From: Toxoplasma gondii ME49
Taxonomy: Eukaryota; Apicomplexa; Conoidasida; Eucoccidiorida; Sarcocystidae
Assembly: GCF_000006565.2 (NCBI RefSeq)
Contig: NC_031480.1
Location: 512,144-576,143, forward strand
DNA length: 64,000 bases
Reading direction: 5' to 3'
Each line of letters starts with the position of its first letter. Within the stretch, counting starts at the first letter, position 1. Below, one piece after another: positions 49,701-63,648 of this stretch. The notes beneath the pieces were generated by a model that was given only the letters and a program-made list of their open reading frames with translations, was not told the DNA's origin and did not search any database. A program made the translations under genes and the position numbers.

Positions 49701-49936
49701 ACGAGGGCTTTGTCTGGGATAGAAGGGGAGATAAGGCTGAGAAAGGGACTGAACGTGGAATGGGCAAAAAAGGAGAGAAAGATGTCTAGAGGCGGATGCC
49801 TGTTTCGGCATGTTGTCGGTCGTGGCCACTGTACTATAAAAACAGTTGGCTTCTTTGCGGTGCGTCGCCGTGTCCACTTCTCTAGGCAGTGTTCAACGCG
49901 GATCCGAGCGACAGCAGCGAGGAAGACGAAGCGTGA
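42630..49936 (+). CDS. GPATCH1: GPATCH1 homologue (spliceosome-associated)
   Basis: Supported exons: 42630-43224, 43587-43693, 44324-about 45590, 46341-47115, 47730-48419, 49203-49460, 49886-49936 (TGA). The exon 1-2 junction gives VGSAEGWTPQSFYSSRQDRR and then EDFMDEEDL (residues about 225-233), the hallmark of GPATCH1 proteins. Later landmarks in the same order as human GPATCH1 are RFPPPVPPAW, LWQGVSEADRKKI, WAPNPTLCRRLGIPNPWARM, and the C-terminal NLFMAVFNADPSDSSEEDE. Human GPATCH1 is a spliceosome component, and a nuclear splicing role is inferred. The link between about 45590 and 46341 is unresolved because the phases do not join, so another exon or a different donor is needed. A canonical G-patch is not obvious: only PMGWLKSRF near 44568 resembles it. 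The third exon is very rich in Glu and Arg, with a GAGAGAAGA-type repeat at about 44410-44465. Confidence 0.78.
43757..43865. repeat. TA microsatellites in GPATCH1 intron 2
   Basis: TATATA tracts at about 43759-43792 and 43814-43850, starting about 65 bp after the exon 2 donor. Confidence 0.9.
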
Positions 49937-52579
49937 AAGAGATGATGGTGTAGCCGGAGATGTCACGAAACACCAGCGACGAGAACTCGGCGGCAGAACG
50001 GCGAATAGACGAGAGAGACGCTTGTAGAAGGCTCGAGAAAGAGGACGACGAAATGGGCTGACAGGGAAAACACCCCGCAGGGAAGGCATTCAACGAGTTC
50101 ATGACACTCAGGGACAGTGCGTGGCGGAGGACCCGAGAAACGTTCATGCACAAGGGCAAAGGCGCGAACAGGATTCACGGAAGAGACATTTTGGGCAGGC
50201 GTTTCAAAAGATCAAACGACAGCCAGACCTCGATTGTGATCAACATGCCTCTACGGAAAGCCAGGGGAGTCAACCGCGCGCGATCGAGAGAGAGGTCGAG
50301 GGGAAGAATAACAGCCAGATCGATAACACTCCGCAGAGGCGCATGCAGCAGAGAAGAAATCCGTGCCAGAGGGAAAAGAGAGATTGAGGGCAGTGCAAGC
50401 CGAAGTTCCAGAAGAGAAAGGATCCGTCGGCCACCAAGTGCTGGTGCAGGGAGGTGACACAGAGCGAGCGAGAATACTGGAGAAACAAAGAGAGAAGGGG
50501 AGCGTGGAAGGACGGGAGAAAAACACCGCAAACACTTGCGGGTAATTTGCCGCAAGGAAATCTCTGTTTTTTGCGCAGTTTAACTACACGCTTGCCTCTT
50601 ATGAACTTTGTGAATTGAGCTGCAATCGCGCTTCTCTTTTGTGGCGTTTTCTGTTGATCCCTTCAATGGAGCAGTCGCAGTTGTCCGTGTTTTATTTGTT
50701 CGGCAGTTCCTCGTTCTCCCGTGTCTTGCTCCTTTTCATTTCGCGGGGAAAGCTCAACGTAAAAGTTACACGGTATTTCTTTGGTAGATCGGACGTTTCT
50801 ATGCTTTGATCAGTTTGAGAATCTGACACGGCATGAAAATCGGAATATTTTCCACTATTGTTGCTTCCGAGGCGGGCAAGCCGGTACTGGTCGTCGCCCG
50901 TCTGTCCGAGATAAGAAGGGGGACGTTTCTCGACAGCTTGTCCCCGTACTAACGACTCTGTACTGCTTTTACCGGTTCTCTATCTAAGATGGCAAGAGCA
51001 GCCCCGATCGCACACACTCAATCTGGTCACACGCTTCTCCCACCGCTGTTCCAGTGGCAACGACATTCAGACCAGCTTGCACTGACGCATAGAACACCAG
51101 AAACGCTCCTAACGCTGGCTGCTCAGGCAGGGAACAAGCATCTAGTTGTAGAGATCGAGTGCTGCTTCCTTTTGGTATTTTATGATTCAGTTGTTGGGAA
51201 CCATCTTGTGTTGAAAGTCAGCGTGTCCAAGCCTGCGGATGACAACCACATTTCACCTGTTATTCCAGTCTTCTGACTCAACCCAGACGTTCCTCTCACT
51301 GTAGTCTCTCCTGTCAAAGGTGGAAATTGCTCTTCGTCGAACACTGCCCGCATTCCTGCATGGGCGATATGTAAATAGATATACACTAAGAGGCGTGTGA
51401 ACGGGGCTGCGAACGCGTACTTGTACGCTGGGGGGTGCGCTTTACAGCAAGTATACAGGTGTAGCGTGCCACACTTCGCGATCTTGATGTCTGAAATGTT
51501 TCACCATGTTGCTTTGAATAAAAACAGGCGGCTTTATCATGAACAAGCGTGGCGCATGCGTCGGCCAAGCTTCTCAAGAGCGAAATAGACACGAGGTGAC
51601 ACACTGGGTGGGGCCCAGTTTCCTGAGTAAAAGTGCCACGAACGGACGGCGAGAGTTGGCAGCGGCAGCTGTCTGTTAGAGTGCGTACGCAAGAAACAGA
51701 TAATGATTGGGCTGGCCGTCTAGAGTCGCATCATGTCCTTGAAATAATGCTGGTCTTGAGCCGCTAAAACACTACATCCCGCTAAGATTGTGAAAAATTT
51801 GGGAGCTTCCTACGGGCTACAAACGCATGGAAATTTCTGACAGCGCAAGCGTCTGCCAAGCTTCGTGTGGGCTGTAGACTGAGAGACGAACACCGACAAC
51901 GTTAGGGACGTCCTCGGATGTGTCCACGCCTGCCGATAAACGCAAGTGAACAACTCGTGCTTTCTGCGATGGAGTAAATGCAGTAGCCGGGGTCAATCTT
52001 CAGGTTCCCCACCGACTCCAGTGGCACCTCCATCGGGGGAGAAAAAGCATACATACCCAGATCTTGACTGCATTCAGAGACCGATATCCCTCCTGTCTAG
52101 CATAAAAGGCCAAAAAGACTACTATCCGCGCGATGGCGGCATTCTCACGTACTCTGCCACGAACCAACGCTGGGCAAAAGCAAGGCCGCTTCTTATGCAC
52201 ATCGAATGCCTGTGGGAGACTTCCTTACTTCCACTGTGGCATCTGCTGCCGAGACACATCCAGTCTCCATCCGTTTGAGGTCTGCTGAACAGCGCCGGTC
52301 ACCCATCCAGGTCGCGTAGCTGAGAAGGAGAACCAAAATAAACTGAATTTCTCTTTGTTTTGCATTCCCTCGAAGCCGTCTTCGTGCATCGACTACACCA
52401 GTGAGTGGAACAAAAAAAGTGCTCAAAACGACCGCAGCACGGACACATGCAAACCATGTCTACCGTTGGACATCACTGACTGCTGCCCCGGACTGACCAT
52501 CGAAACCAGGCCTGTCATCCATTACTGTGTCGACCGGTGTTGGCGCTATTCCGCCACCGATGAACACTACAGACGGCGC
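49937..52579. other. Intergenic region between GPATCH1 and the ROP5 array
   Basis: An Arg/Ser-rich frame on the + strand (50101-50457) and an overlapping minus-strand frame (50175-50555) are present, but neither has support. From 50.6 to 52.5 kb the DNA is of mixed composition with no gene I can defend. The boundary to the repeated ROP5 spacer is near 52.58 kb. Confidence 0.5.
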
Positions 52580-54577
52580 ACGCTAGAATTGGTGATCTAC
52601 GTATCTCTCTTCTCAGCACATCCCCGGCATTCACTGCACTCGTGCGGCAACCCGCTAAACACTGTACGCGCTGCTGCGGAGCAGTGTCGTGCTTCAATCA
52701 ATTATGTAGCTGCTGGTCTCAAGATCTCGCGACAGCCCGTCACGTCCACACGGTACGTGCATGGTCCTGACTCTAACAACTCGCGCGCGCCTTTCGCCCT
52801 TTAAAGTGTTCGAGAACCATTTCCCCGTGTAGACACCAACATTCACACAGTCCTAAATGTGCATTGCGGCATGCAAGGTGAGTCTTTGTTAGGCCAAGCG
52901 AAGACTAAGGAAGTGACTGCGTCAGAAGAAATTGCCTCACTATGTCTTTGGTACGACCGCCGGCCAGCGACGGTACTCTCGGCAGCGTCACAGAAACACG
53001 AACCCAGGAGGAGTAGCTGGTGACCTGAGAACAAACTCTGAATCTCCCTTTGCTCGGAATTTTCGACGAAACAGCAACTGTGTGGGGAAGAACACATTGA
53101 TCGAAAGCGCACGGGTGTAGGCATTCCAACCGCCAATAATGAAAGATGAATCCCATCCACCCACATTCTTCACCAACCCCCTTTCGATTGCAGAGTTGTG
53201 AACAGCTACTCACATACAGGCTCTAGCGATCGAGCACGGAGTGCTTCAGCTGCCTCTGTGGATCTCTCTAAACGGTATGGTGCCCATTGTGCAACGTGGT
53301 ACCCTCCCCTGTGTTCCTTCTTTTCTTGGACCAGCATCCGTCGGGTTTTGCCACACATCCAAATACGACTGACATTTGCGATTGCTGCTTCGACCTTTGC
53401 CACAATGTTGCTCAAGCTGCCACTTTTCTTACTGCACTTTTATACCGACGACCAGCTCACCACAGTGTTTTGAAGCGCACAGAGCGAAAGAAAGCTCGTA
53501 GACACTCACTGAGGAACCTAGCCGGCCCCCGAATTCCAGATACTGTACACACGACTACCAGCAATCGTGCTTTACATTCTGCTGCGGGTGGAACTGCTCT
53601 AGCAACGGGACCCAGAGAGCGTCAGGGGACCGCCACCTGCTCTAACCAGGCGCATAGTGCCAACTGTGAAGCGGTGGAACCATAAGACAATGATACTCAC
53701 ATAGTTCAACCCTGTATTAATTAACTCAGTTATTTAGTTTTAGGCGTTTGACCGGTCCCACTTCTCCGTGTCATCCGACTGCCCGCACACCAAAGTGCAA
53801 TAGCGACTCTGAAAACACGTGATTCTGGCCATCGCCTACCATCTTCTCTGTATGAGGTGACGCGTGAGGCGCCATGAAGGCAATGCCGCAAAACCGTAAA
53901 GGCTACCATAATACGGAACCCTTCTCCTCAATCGGCAACCGCCACGAGCCTTCAACGAATATCATGACTAGCCACGGCATCAAGGAGCCACCGTCGGATT
54001 CATCCGCCCTATCGACGTCCTTTAGACTTGATAGGGCGATTTACCGGTCGAGGTTCATCAGAGAAAGCCGAGAACCACGGGCGTCCGGGGGCTCCCTTTT
54101 TTATCAACCAGAAAACAAAATTTGACAGTTACGGTCAGGCATGCAAAAGCCTCCCGAAATACTCCGCCGCCTCACGCGGCACCACTGAACGTGAACAGAC
54201 AGCGTCCACATACTTCACCTTCAGCTGGAGCTGGAAACGGATTCTGCCACCAAAGGACACACCAGTGAATATGAACAAACAGCGCTCGAGTACTCGTCCT
54301 TCAGCGGAAAACAGATTCTGCTGCCAAGGGACGGGAAACGAACAGTAGAGGATTGCCTGCAGAAGCTCAACTGACAGGAGACACCTTTCAAACGTCCTGA
54401 CACTTCGCTACCGCCCTACATCTGACAAACCAGCCTCGAACAGTCACAATCCCCATGACGTAGAGCGGGACACGTCGTTGCATTTGCTCTTCGAACATGC
54501 GGGGCACAAGCTGTACATGCCGCATCTGGACCCTCTCCGGAAACTGCCCCTGACGCCCCGTTGGCAGAGCCGTTTTC
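52580..54577. repeat. ROP5 array spacer, copy A
   Basis: Sequence 3' of the first ROP5 gene. It aligns with copy B (about 57010-58761) over its length up to 54225, for example CTTCTCAGCACA, CCTTTAAAGTGTTCGAGAA, GAAAGCGCACGGGTGT and AATAATGAAAGATGAAT in the same order. From 53619 to 54225 the match with copy B rises to near identity. After 54225 it diverges from copies B and C. Confidence 0.85.
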
Positions 54578-57009
<2,432 letters not shown>

Positions 57010-58761
57010 GTCTGAAGCTACAGGCGATGCAAATTGGAATTCGTGATCGACATACCTTTCTTCTCAGCACAGTCCCCCGAGTCACTACATCCGTGCGGCA
57101 ACACGCTCGACAGCATATAGCGGTGCAGTGCAGCAGTCTTTTGTTTCAGTCAAGGATTTAACTGCTCGTTTCTAGATCTCCCTACATAGCGTCTCGCCCA
57201 CACGGCACGCCCATGGTCGCGACTCTAACAGCTCGCGTGAACCTTGCGTCCTTTAAAGTGTTCGAGAAATGTTTTCCCCTGTAGGCACCAGCTTTCAAAT
57301 AGTCCCGAATATCCACTTCGGCATGCAGGATGTGTATTTTGCTAGGTCAAGCGGAGGAGGAGGAACTGGGCACGTTACCGAAAATTACCACACACTGCCG
57401 CTGACACGACCGCCGACCAGAGCCCTTGCAGAAAGGCGAACCCAGGTGGAAAGGCCTGTGAACAGAGAAGAAACGCGGAATTTCCCTTTATTCGGACTTT
57501 CGGTAACACAGCAACTGGGTGGCGAAGACCACACTGAGCGAAAGCGCACGGGTGTTGACGAACCATCAATAATGAAAGATGAATATCATGCTCCCACCCC
57601 CCCCGTTCTTCAGCCTCTTTACCGCCGAAACACCCCAATCTGCTTTCCCGCGTCTGTCACCACTCAGAAACCTCTCGTCTGCAGAATCGTGAACAGCTAC
57701 GCATGTCTAGGCTGTAGCGATGGAGCACGCACGGTTTCGACCGCCTACGTGGGTCACTTGTGTGTTTCTTCTTTTCTTACATCTCCCTCCGTCGGTCTTC
57801 GCCAAACCTGTATATTTCCACGTCCACCTCGATGTTTCGAGTTCTGCCACAATGCTGCGCAGCCTGTCGTTCTATCATNNNNNNNNNNNNNNNNNNNNNN
57901 NNNNNNNNNNNNNNNNNNNNNNNNNNNNNNNNNNNNNNNNNNNNNNNNNNNNNNNNNNNNNNNNNNNNNNNNNNNNNNNNNNNNNNNNNNNNNNNNNNNN
58001 NNNNNNNNNNNNNNGGACGAAGAAGCTCGCAGAGGCCGGCTGAGGAACCCAGATGGCTCTCGACATCCAAACACTATGTACAAGACTACCAGGAATCGTG
58101 TTTCTACGGTCTCCCTCATGTGGACTTGCCTTTGCTACGGGAGTGACCCAGATGGCGTCAGGGGACCGCCACCTGCTCTAACCAGGCGCATAGTGCCAAC
58201 TGTGAAGCGGTGGTACCATAACACAATGATATGCACATAGTTCAACCCTGTATTAATTAACTCAGTTATTTAGTTTTAGGCGTTTGACCGGTCCCACTTC
58301 TCCGTGTCATCCGACTGCCCGCACAACAAAGTGCAATAGCGACTCTGAAAACACGTGATTCTGGCCATCGCCTACCATCTTCTCTGTATGAGGTGACGCG
58401 TGAGGCGTCATGAAGGCAATGCCGCAAAACCGTAAAGGCTGCCATAATACGGAACCCTTGTCCTCAATCGGCAACCGCCACGACCCTTCAACGAATATCA
58501 CGACTAGCCACGGCATCAAGGAGCCACCGTCGGATTCATCCGCCCTATCGACGTTCTTTAGACTTGATAGGGCGATTTACCGGTCGAGGTTCATCAGAGA
58601 AAGTCGAGAACCACGGGCGTCCGGGGGCTCCCTTTTTTATCAACCAGAAAACAAAATTTGACAGTTACGGTCAGGCATGCAAAGGCCTCCCGAAATACTC
58701 CCCCGCCTCACGCGGCACCTGTGAACGTGAACAGACAGCGTCCAAATACTTCACCTTCAGC
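57010..58761. repeat. ROP5 array spacer, copy B (mosaic)
   Basis: About 70% similar to copy A from 57010 to about 58154. It is then nearly identical to A (53619-54225) from 58155 to 58761; I count roughly 18 mismatches in about 607 bp by hand. At 58761 it switches to near identity with copy C (from about 63279). It contains the N gap. Confidence 0.85.
57879..58014. other. Assembly gap (136 N)
   Basis: A run of N inside spacer copy B. Frames reported across it are meaningless. A gap inside a tandem repeat is a common sign of collapsed or misjoined copies. Confidence 0.98.
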
Positions 58762-59134
58762 CGATAATCGTATTCGTCATCACCGAACAGAGACCGGGAA
58801 AAGAGAGGGAGCGCCCAGGTAAACTCGTTTGAGCTGAAAACCGACTTCACTATCACAGGAAGGAAGACCAACTGCCAGTTGCTTACCCGTAGACGGACCC
58901 CTGGCACGAGGCGCTCTTCTATTGCCCAGACGCCTCGCTATCCCCCCCACATCTGCCACACCGGCTTTGACCATTCTCTATCCCCGTTCTGCAGACAGAT
59001 ATTCATCGTTGTCTCTCGTTCTATCGTCCAGGGTCCACTGTTCGTGCAGCTGCTTTACCATGTACAAATTTGTCACACGAGGTGTCGCCGTTACTGGGAC
59101 CGTCTTCTCGAGCAACTGAGGGTGCAGTGGGAAG
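58762..59134. repeat. 3' flank of the ROP5-like gene, near-identical to 63280-63648
   Basis: Matches the 3' flank of the third gene with only a few substitutions and one 4-bp difference near 58860 (GGAA present here, absent there). The near identity continues into the coding region. Confidence 0.85.
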
Positions 59135-60751
59135 TTATTTTGATGACAGGCTGGTGGATATGTCGAGCTGTAGCTGGCGGAATTCAGGCGTCCCCATGGC
59201 TGTCAGGGGAAGCAGGCGTTTTCGAGTGTTGAAATTGAGAAAGTGCCTCACTAGCATCTCTACAGCGTCGGGCATTGGCGTGCACGCTTCGACTGACAGA
59301 ACGTCTAATCCTGGAACACGCATGCTTGGCCTCCTCCCTGATCTCTTCATTCGAGGTGTCACCAGTCCGAAAGGCAAGATGAGGCACCAAATTCGATGTA
59401 TAACGAGGCCTAATTGCCACGCATCGAGTGCGTGTGTAAATGCCGCCGTCTCTGTGTTCGACAAGAACTCTCGTGGGGCATAGGTGACTGGAACACTCGA
59501 CACCGGTCCTCGGGTTCCGACCTTCCTCAACGCGGATACATCCCCCAGCATCAGGCGGCCATCAGGCATAATGAAAAGGTTTTCTGATGTGATACGTCCG
59601 TGCACAAGTCCGCGGATCTGAATGTTTGCTGCAATTCTTATGAGTTCCGCAGTCAAGACCATACGTACTACTCGGCCGATGTCGCCCGTGAGGAATTCTT
59701 CGTGATCGACTATTCTATGGAGCGGCTCAAGGCTCATTATAGGCGGGGGCATGAGGAGGAAATAGTTCGCTACTGGATAGTTGCTCTGTCCTGGATTCAG
59801 TTCCTCGAAGGGGGGTTGAGACGGAACTGTCACAGCATCGGTGGGAAGAAGGAGTCTGCAGATGTCCCGTGCCTGCTGGGGGCTTTCACTAAGCAACCCC
59901 GTCATAGCAAACAAGTTGTCATGCACACGCGCAAGGTCTGATACAGTGTTCCCGCTCGTCAGAGTGAAGACTTCGATGGCCATGCGCTCTTGAGTCTCCA
60001 CATCTTGCGCCAGATACAAGACAGATCGAACACTTCGTCCAAAAGCCCCAACCACTCTCAGTGTCCTTTTTCTTCTGTCCAACAGCGACGCCACTTCTCT
60101 GGCAGTATTCTGGGGCCAAATAGCTGCCGTCACAGCTTTAACCTCCACCTCGTACCCTTCCACCATTCCCCGGCGGTAAAAGCGAGTCCGATATTCTGTC
60201 TGACTCAGTCGGGAGCGAATGAACTCATCCCCCGGTTCCATACAAGGAAACAGCGGGTCCGGCCACCTCCTTGGCCACCACCTGCCTACATGGCGACCGA
60301 ATCCAAAGCCCCACCTCGGCATAAGGCGCCCAAACAAGACCCTCAGCCTGCGGAAGTGCTGAGCAAGTCTCTCCCGAAGTGACGGTCGCGGCCCCTGCTG
60401 AGGTTCGTCGGCGACTCCCCTGCCTTGTGTGGATCCACTTACCTGACGAAATCTGCTAAATAATCTGTTGAAGACACCCCCAGACCCAGATGTGCTGGCA
60501 GGCGATCCTGGCCCTTCGGGAACTGTGCCACCGCTAATATCGGCCGCATCGTCGACCACTGAATGAGGGTAATCTGAGATGTCTCCGATTCCTCGCTCCT
60601 CCGCAGTGTTCTCCGGAGCCTCACCGGGAATGCCCGACGTCAGCTCATTGGCTCTGGCGGTTGGAGGCGATGGCTGAAATGCGCCTGCCCGCCATACCAG
60701 GCACGTTAACAAGACAAGGCCGGTGGCTAGTCTCCTGGCGTCCGTCGCCAT
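59135..60751 (-). CDS. Divergent ROP5-like rhoptry pseudokinase
   Basis: Single-exon gene, 538 aa, paralogous to ROP5 along its whole length. A signal peptide covers about residues 1-24 (GLVLLTCLVWRAGA), followed by the same Arg-rich amphipathic region ([15 protein letters not shown], 129-143). The C-lobe is highly conserved with ROP5 ([24 protein letters not shown]). Key sites differ from an active kinase: the VAIK lysine is Glu (E260 in MAIEVF), HRD is HGR (384-386), N391 is kept, and DFG is GDVS (403-406). It therefore lacks both the ATP-anchoring Lys and the catalytic Asp, one step further degraded than ROP5. Export through rhoptries is inferred from the signal peptide and family. It may correspond to one of the ROP5-like/ROP42-44 group genes annotated near ROP5, but I am not sure of the name. 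No frameshift is visible. Confidence 0.88.
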   Translation of the reverse strand: MATDARRLATGLVLLTCLVWRAGAFQPSPPTARANELTSGIPGEAPENTAEERGIGDISDYPHSVVDDAADISGGTVPEGPGSPASTSGSGGVFNRLFSRFRQVSGSTQGRGVADEPQQGPRPSLRERLAQHFRRLRVLFGRLMPRWGFGFGRHVGRWWPRRWPDPLFPCMEPGDEFIRSRLSQTEYRTRFYRRGMVEGYEVEVKAVTAAIWPQNTAREVASLLDRRKRTLRVVGAFGRSVRSVLYLAQDVETQERMAIEVFTLTSGNTVSDLARVHDNLFAMTGLLSESPQQARDICRLLLPTDAVTVPSQPPFEELNPGQSNYPVANYFLLMPPPIMSLEPLHRIVDHEEFLTGDIGRVVRMVLTAELIRIAANIQIRGLVHGRITSENLFIMPDGRLMLGDVSALRKVGTRGPVSSVPVTYAPREFLSNTETAAFTHALDAWQLGLVIHRIWCLILPFGLVTPRMKRSGRRPSMRVPGLDVLSVEACTPMPDAVEMLVRHFLNFNTRKRLLPLTAMGTPEFRQLQLDISTSLSSK

Positions 60752-61540
60752 CTTGCAAATTTATTACGCTCCTTCTACGTAAAGAACGTTAGTCATGCGG
60801 CAAAGCTGTCCGTGTATCTTGCCGAAAAACAAGTATGCTGCCGTGACAAACCTTGTTCCCATCACCGCTGAGACGGGTTACTAGCTCCGCACTCAGTTCA
60901 CGCACAAAGACAAGGTCCGGAAAAGCATCATTAGTCAAGGTCCCTTTGCCGCCGCTCCTCTAATCTGGAGCGCAACGGTACCTTCCCGTGCCTCTTTCCG
61001 CACCGCGTCGAGCACGTGCCACCTGCCGGGGGCACCTGCAGCTCTCCCTTCGACGGTCACCCCAGCACACGGGGAAACGTAACGCATCCTCAATTGAAAC
61101 GCCTGCAGCCGTGCGAAGGCCCCCATCCGATAAACACCGAAAACATTAATCAGAAACAAGATGAATTCGACGTGGAAAGCGGAAGACATGTACGTACACA
61201 CCCGTGGATAAGTAGATTGGCCGAGGTCATGTGCGTCCCTATGTGGACTCCTAGCATACGGAAAAAGTAGACACGCACAACGCGCGCAGCGGCCGGTCAT
61301 GTGCATTAGAGCGAAACAGTTTTCCAGGGACGGCAGAACGAGGGCAGCGATGCTGTGGTCCAGAGACGGGCCAAGAGAATCGAGCAGTGAAAAGGAACGG
61401 CATGGCGGAGCTCTCAGGGCCCGGCGACTCTTTAGAAACGCTCGAATCAGAGTCTAACCAGGGCTACAAAGAGTACCACGTGGCACCCAACTCCAGCATC
61501 ATGTGGAAGAATGGAAACGCCAATCGGCGTTGTTGACGAC
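60752..61540 (-). promoter_or_regulatory. 5' leader and promoter of the ROP5-like gene
   Basis: Shares diverged blocks with the ROP5 upstream region (56228-56530), in the same order, indicating that promoter and gene were duplicated together. I see no AGAGACG at the position used in ROP5. No other gene is supported here. Confidence 0.4.
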
Positions 61541-61545
61541 TGCCA

Positions 61546-61562
61546 CACACACACACACACAC
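61546..61562. repeat. Short (AC)n microsatellite
   Basis: Eight ACAC dinucleotide units at the left end of spacer copy C. Confidence 0.9.
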
Positions 61563-63279
61563 GAGTTAGTGATCGCCACGCCTTTCTCCGTCAAACCATC
61601 CAGGAAGAAAAACCACTCCGTGCGACAACACTTAAAACATTGTATATCATTGCTATGGAGCAGTACCTGATTTTCGTCGACTGCCGAGACTTGGGTGCTG
61701 GTTTCCGTGTACGAAGCGTATACGCTACATGAGACCCGCATGACCACGAGTCTACCAACACATACGCGCGCATTCGTTCCTCTTTGGAGTTCGAGATTCG
61801 TTTGCGTTTGTTCGCTCAAGCATTCACGTATTCATTCCAGCATGTCCCGTGTATATTTTGCCCGCGAGAGAGGGAAGAGACGGAAGTGGGAGATAGAGGA
61901 AGGAACACAAGATGGAACTATAGAGGAGGACGTGGATGTCGAGACAGAGACTGCGAGGTGAGGAAGGACTCCTCGTAAGGTCGAATCGTAGACAGCACCA
62001 GTGATACGAAGGTCACACGCAGGCAGCTTCAGAGCACTGCTTAGTCGTTGATACAACCCCCGATAACGGTGACCGAGCGTCCGTCGACAAGGCAGGGTCA
62101 AGGACCCAGGCGCAATAGCTCGTGGTCCGATAGCGAAAACCATATCTTCCTTTGTCTGGAATTCTGGAGTAACAGTACTTGTTTCGAATGCCTCAATGAG
62201 CCAATATCCAAAGCCGCAGACGCACGAACCACCGATAATGAAGGAAGGGAAATCTCTTTCCTCGTTCTCAAACCGGTCTACCGTCGGAAGTCTCCCAATG
62301 CCTTTCCTCTTGTCACCAGTCACACACTTGTGATAGGCAAGTCGCGAACCGATACGCAGAAAATATCTAGAGGTGGAGCACTTTAGTGCTGCGTGCCCCT
62401 ATGTGGGTCGCTTTCCTCCCCGTGCGTGCCCCTGGTGAGCGGTGCTGGCGTGTCCTCGATTCCTACTTTCCTTGCACCTGCATCCATGGGATTCTGCCAA
62501 ACCTCCTTACACTCCCCTTCGAGATTGCTGCTTCAACCTCTGTACAATCTTGCTCAACACGACATCATATCTTCGTTCACTGTTACAGTATACACGACCC
62601 CGCCACCATATTTGCAGCCCAGGAAGCGGCGGAGAGCCCGCATGGTCTGACTGAGGCAACGATGTCTCTACTCTGACACGACATCTGTGCCTAACACTGA
62701 TGGCGCTCCTCAGGATAGCTCATGTATACTTGGTTTCGCAGCAAGATCGAGTTACCGTGGTAGCAAAACCACCTGCCCTAACGTAGGGTGCGTTACCGAT
62801 CGTGAGCATCGTGCTTACGCTCCCACTTTTCCGCTTCACACGATTGTACGCATATCGAAATCCACTGGCAAGGTCGATCAGCTTTATGGGCGCAGTCGCG
62901 AGCCTCTATTTTGTTTATACTTCCATCTAAAGCCCCATCACCGCATTTCCACAGAATCATAAACATTGGTTTGGGCTGAAACCCCTGTCGTCATTCGGCC
63001 AAAGCAGGAACTCCCTCTGCTCAGCATGACACGTCTACCCACGGCGTGAGAGGCCCGCCACAGGGTTCATGTTGGATACGGCAACACAATATACGAGCTA
63101 TGGAATAGAGAAGCCGGGATCCACCCGAACACGTGCTGTCCCTGAATACATGGTGTGGCAACCACGAATCAAACTTCCGTCTAGAACGTCGGACAGCCGG
63201 GTTTGTCATGACATACCCCGCTGCCTCATCCGGTGCCAATTACCATGAACAGACAGCGCCCACACACTTCACCTTCAGC
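61563..63279. repeat. ROP5 array spacer, copy C (most diverged)
   Basis: Collinear with copies A and B but weakly similar. Landmarks are ACCGATAATGAAGGA (near 62231) against AATAATGAAAGATGA in A and B, and GAGATTGCTGCTTCAACCT (62520) against GCGATTGCTGCTTCGACCT in A (53380). No gene is supported. Confidence 0.6.
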
Positions 63280-63648
63280 CGATAATCGTATTCGTCATCA
63301 CCGAACAGAGACCGGGAAAAGAGAGGGAGCGCCCAGGTAAACTCGTTTGAGCTGAAAACCGACTTCACTATCACAGGAAGACCAACTGCCAGTTGCTTAC
63401 CCGTAGACGGACCCCTGGCACGAGGCGCTCTTCTATTGCCCAGACGCCTCGCTATCCCCCCCACATCTGCCACACCGGCTTCGACCATTCTCTATCCCCG
63501 TTCTGCAGACAGATATTCATCGTTTTCTCTCGTTCTATCGTCCAGGGTCCACTGTTCGTGCAGCTGCTTTACCATGTACAAATTTGTCACACGAGGTGTC
63601 GCCGTTACTGGGACCGTCTTCTCGGGCAACTGAGGGTGCAGTGGGAAG

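Noticed and set aside
50101..50457. Arg/Ser-rich open frame downstream of GPATCH1
   Set aside because: It looks superficially like an RS domain, but GPATCH1 already ends with its conserved acidic motif and a stop at 49934-49936. There is an overlapping minus-strand frame, and no start or splice support.
57269..58240. 323-codon frame crossing the N gap
   Set aside because: It is open only because N codons are read through, and it lies in non-coding spacer.
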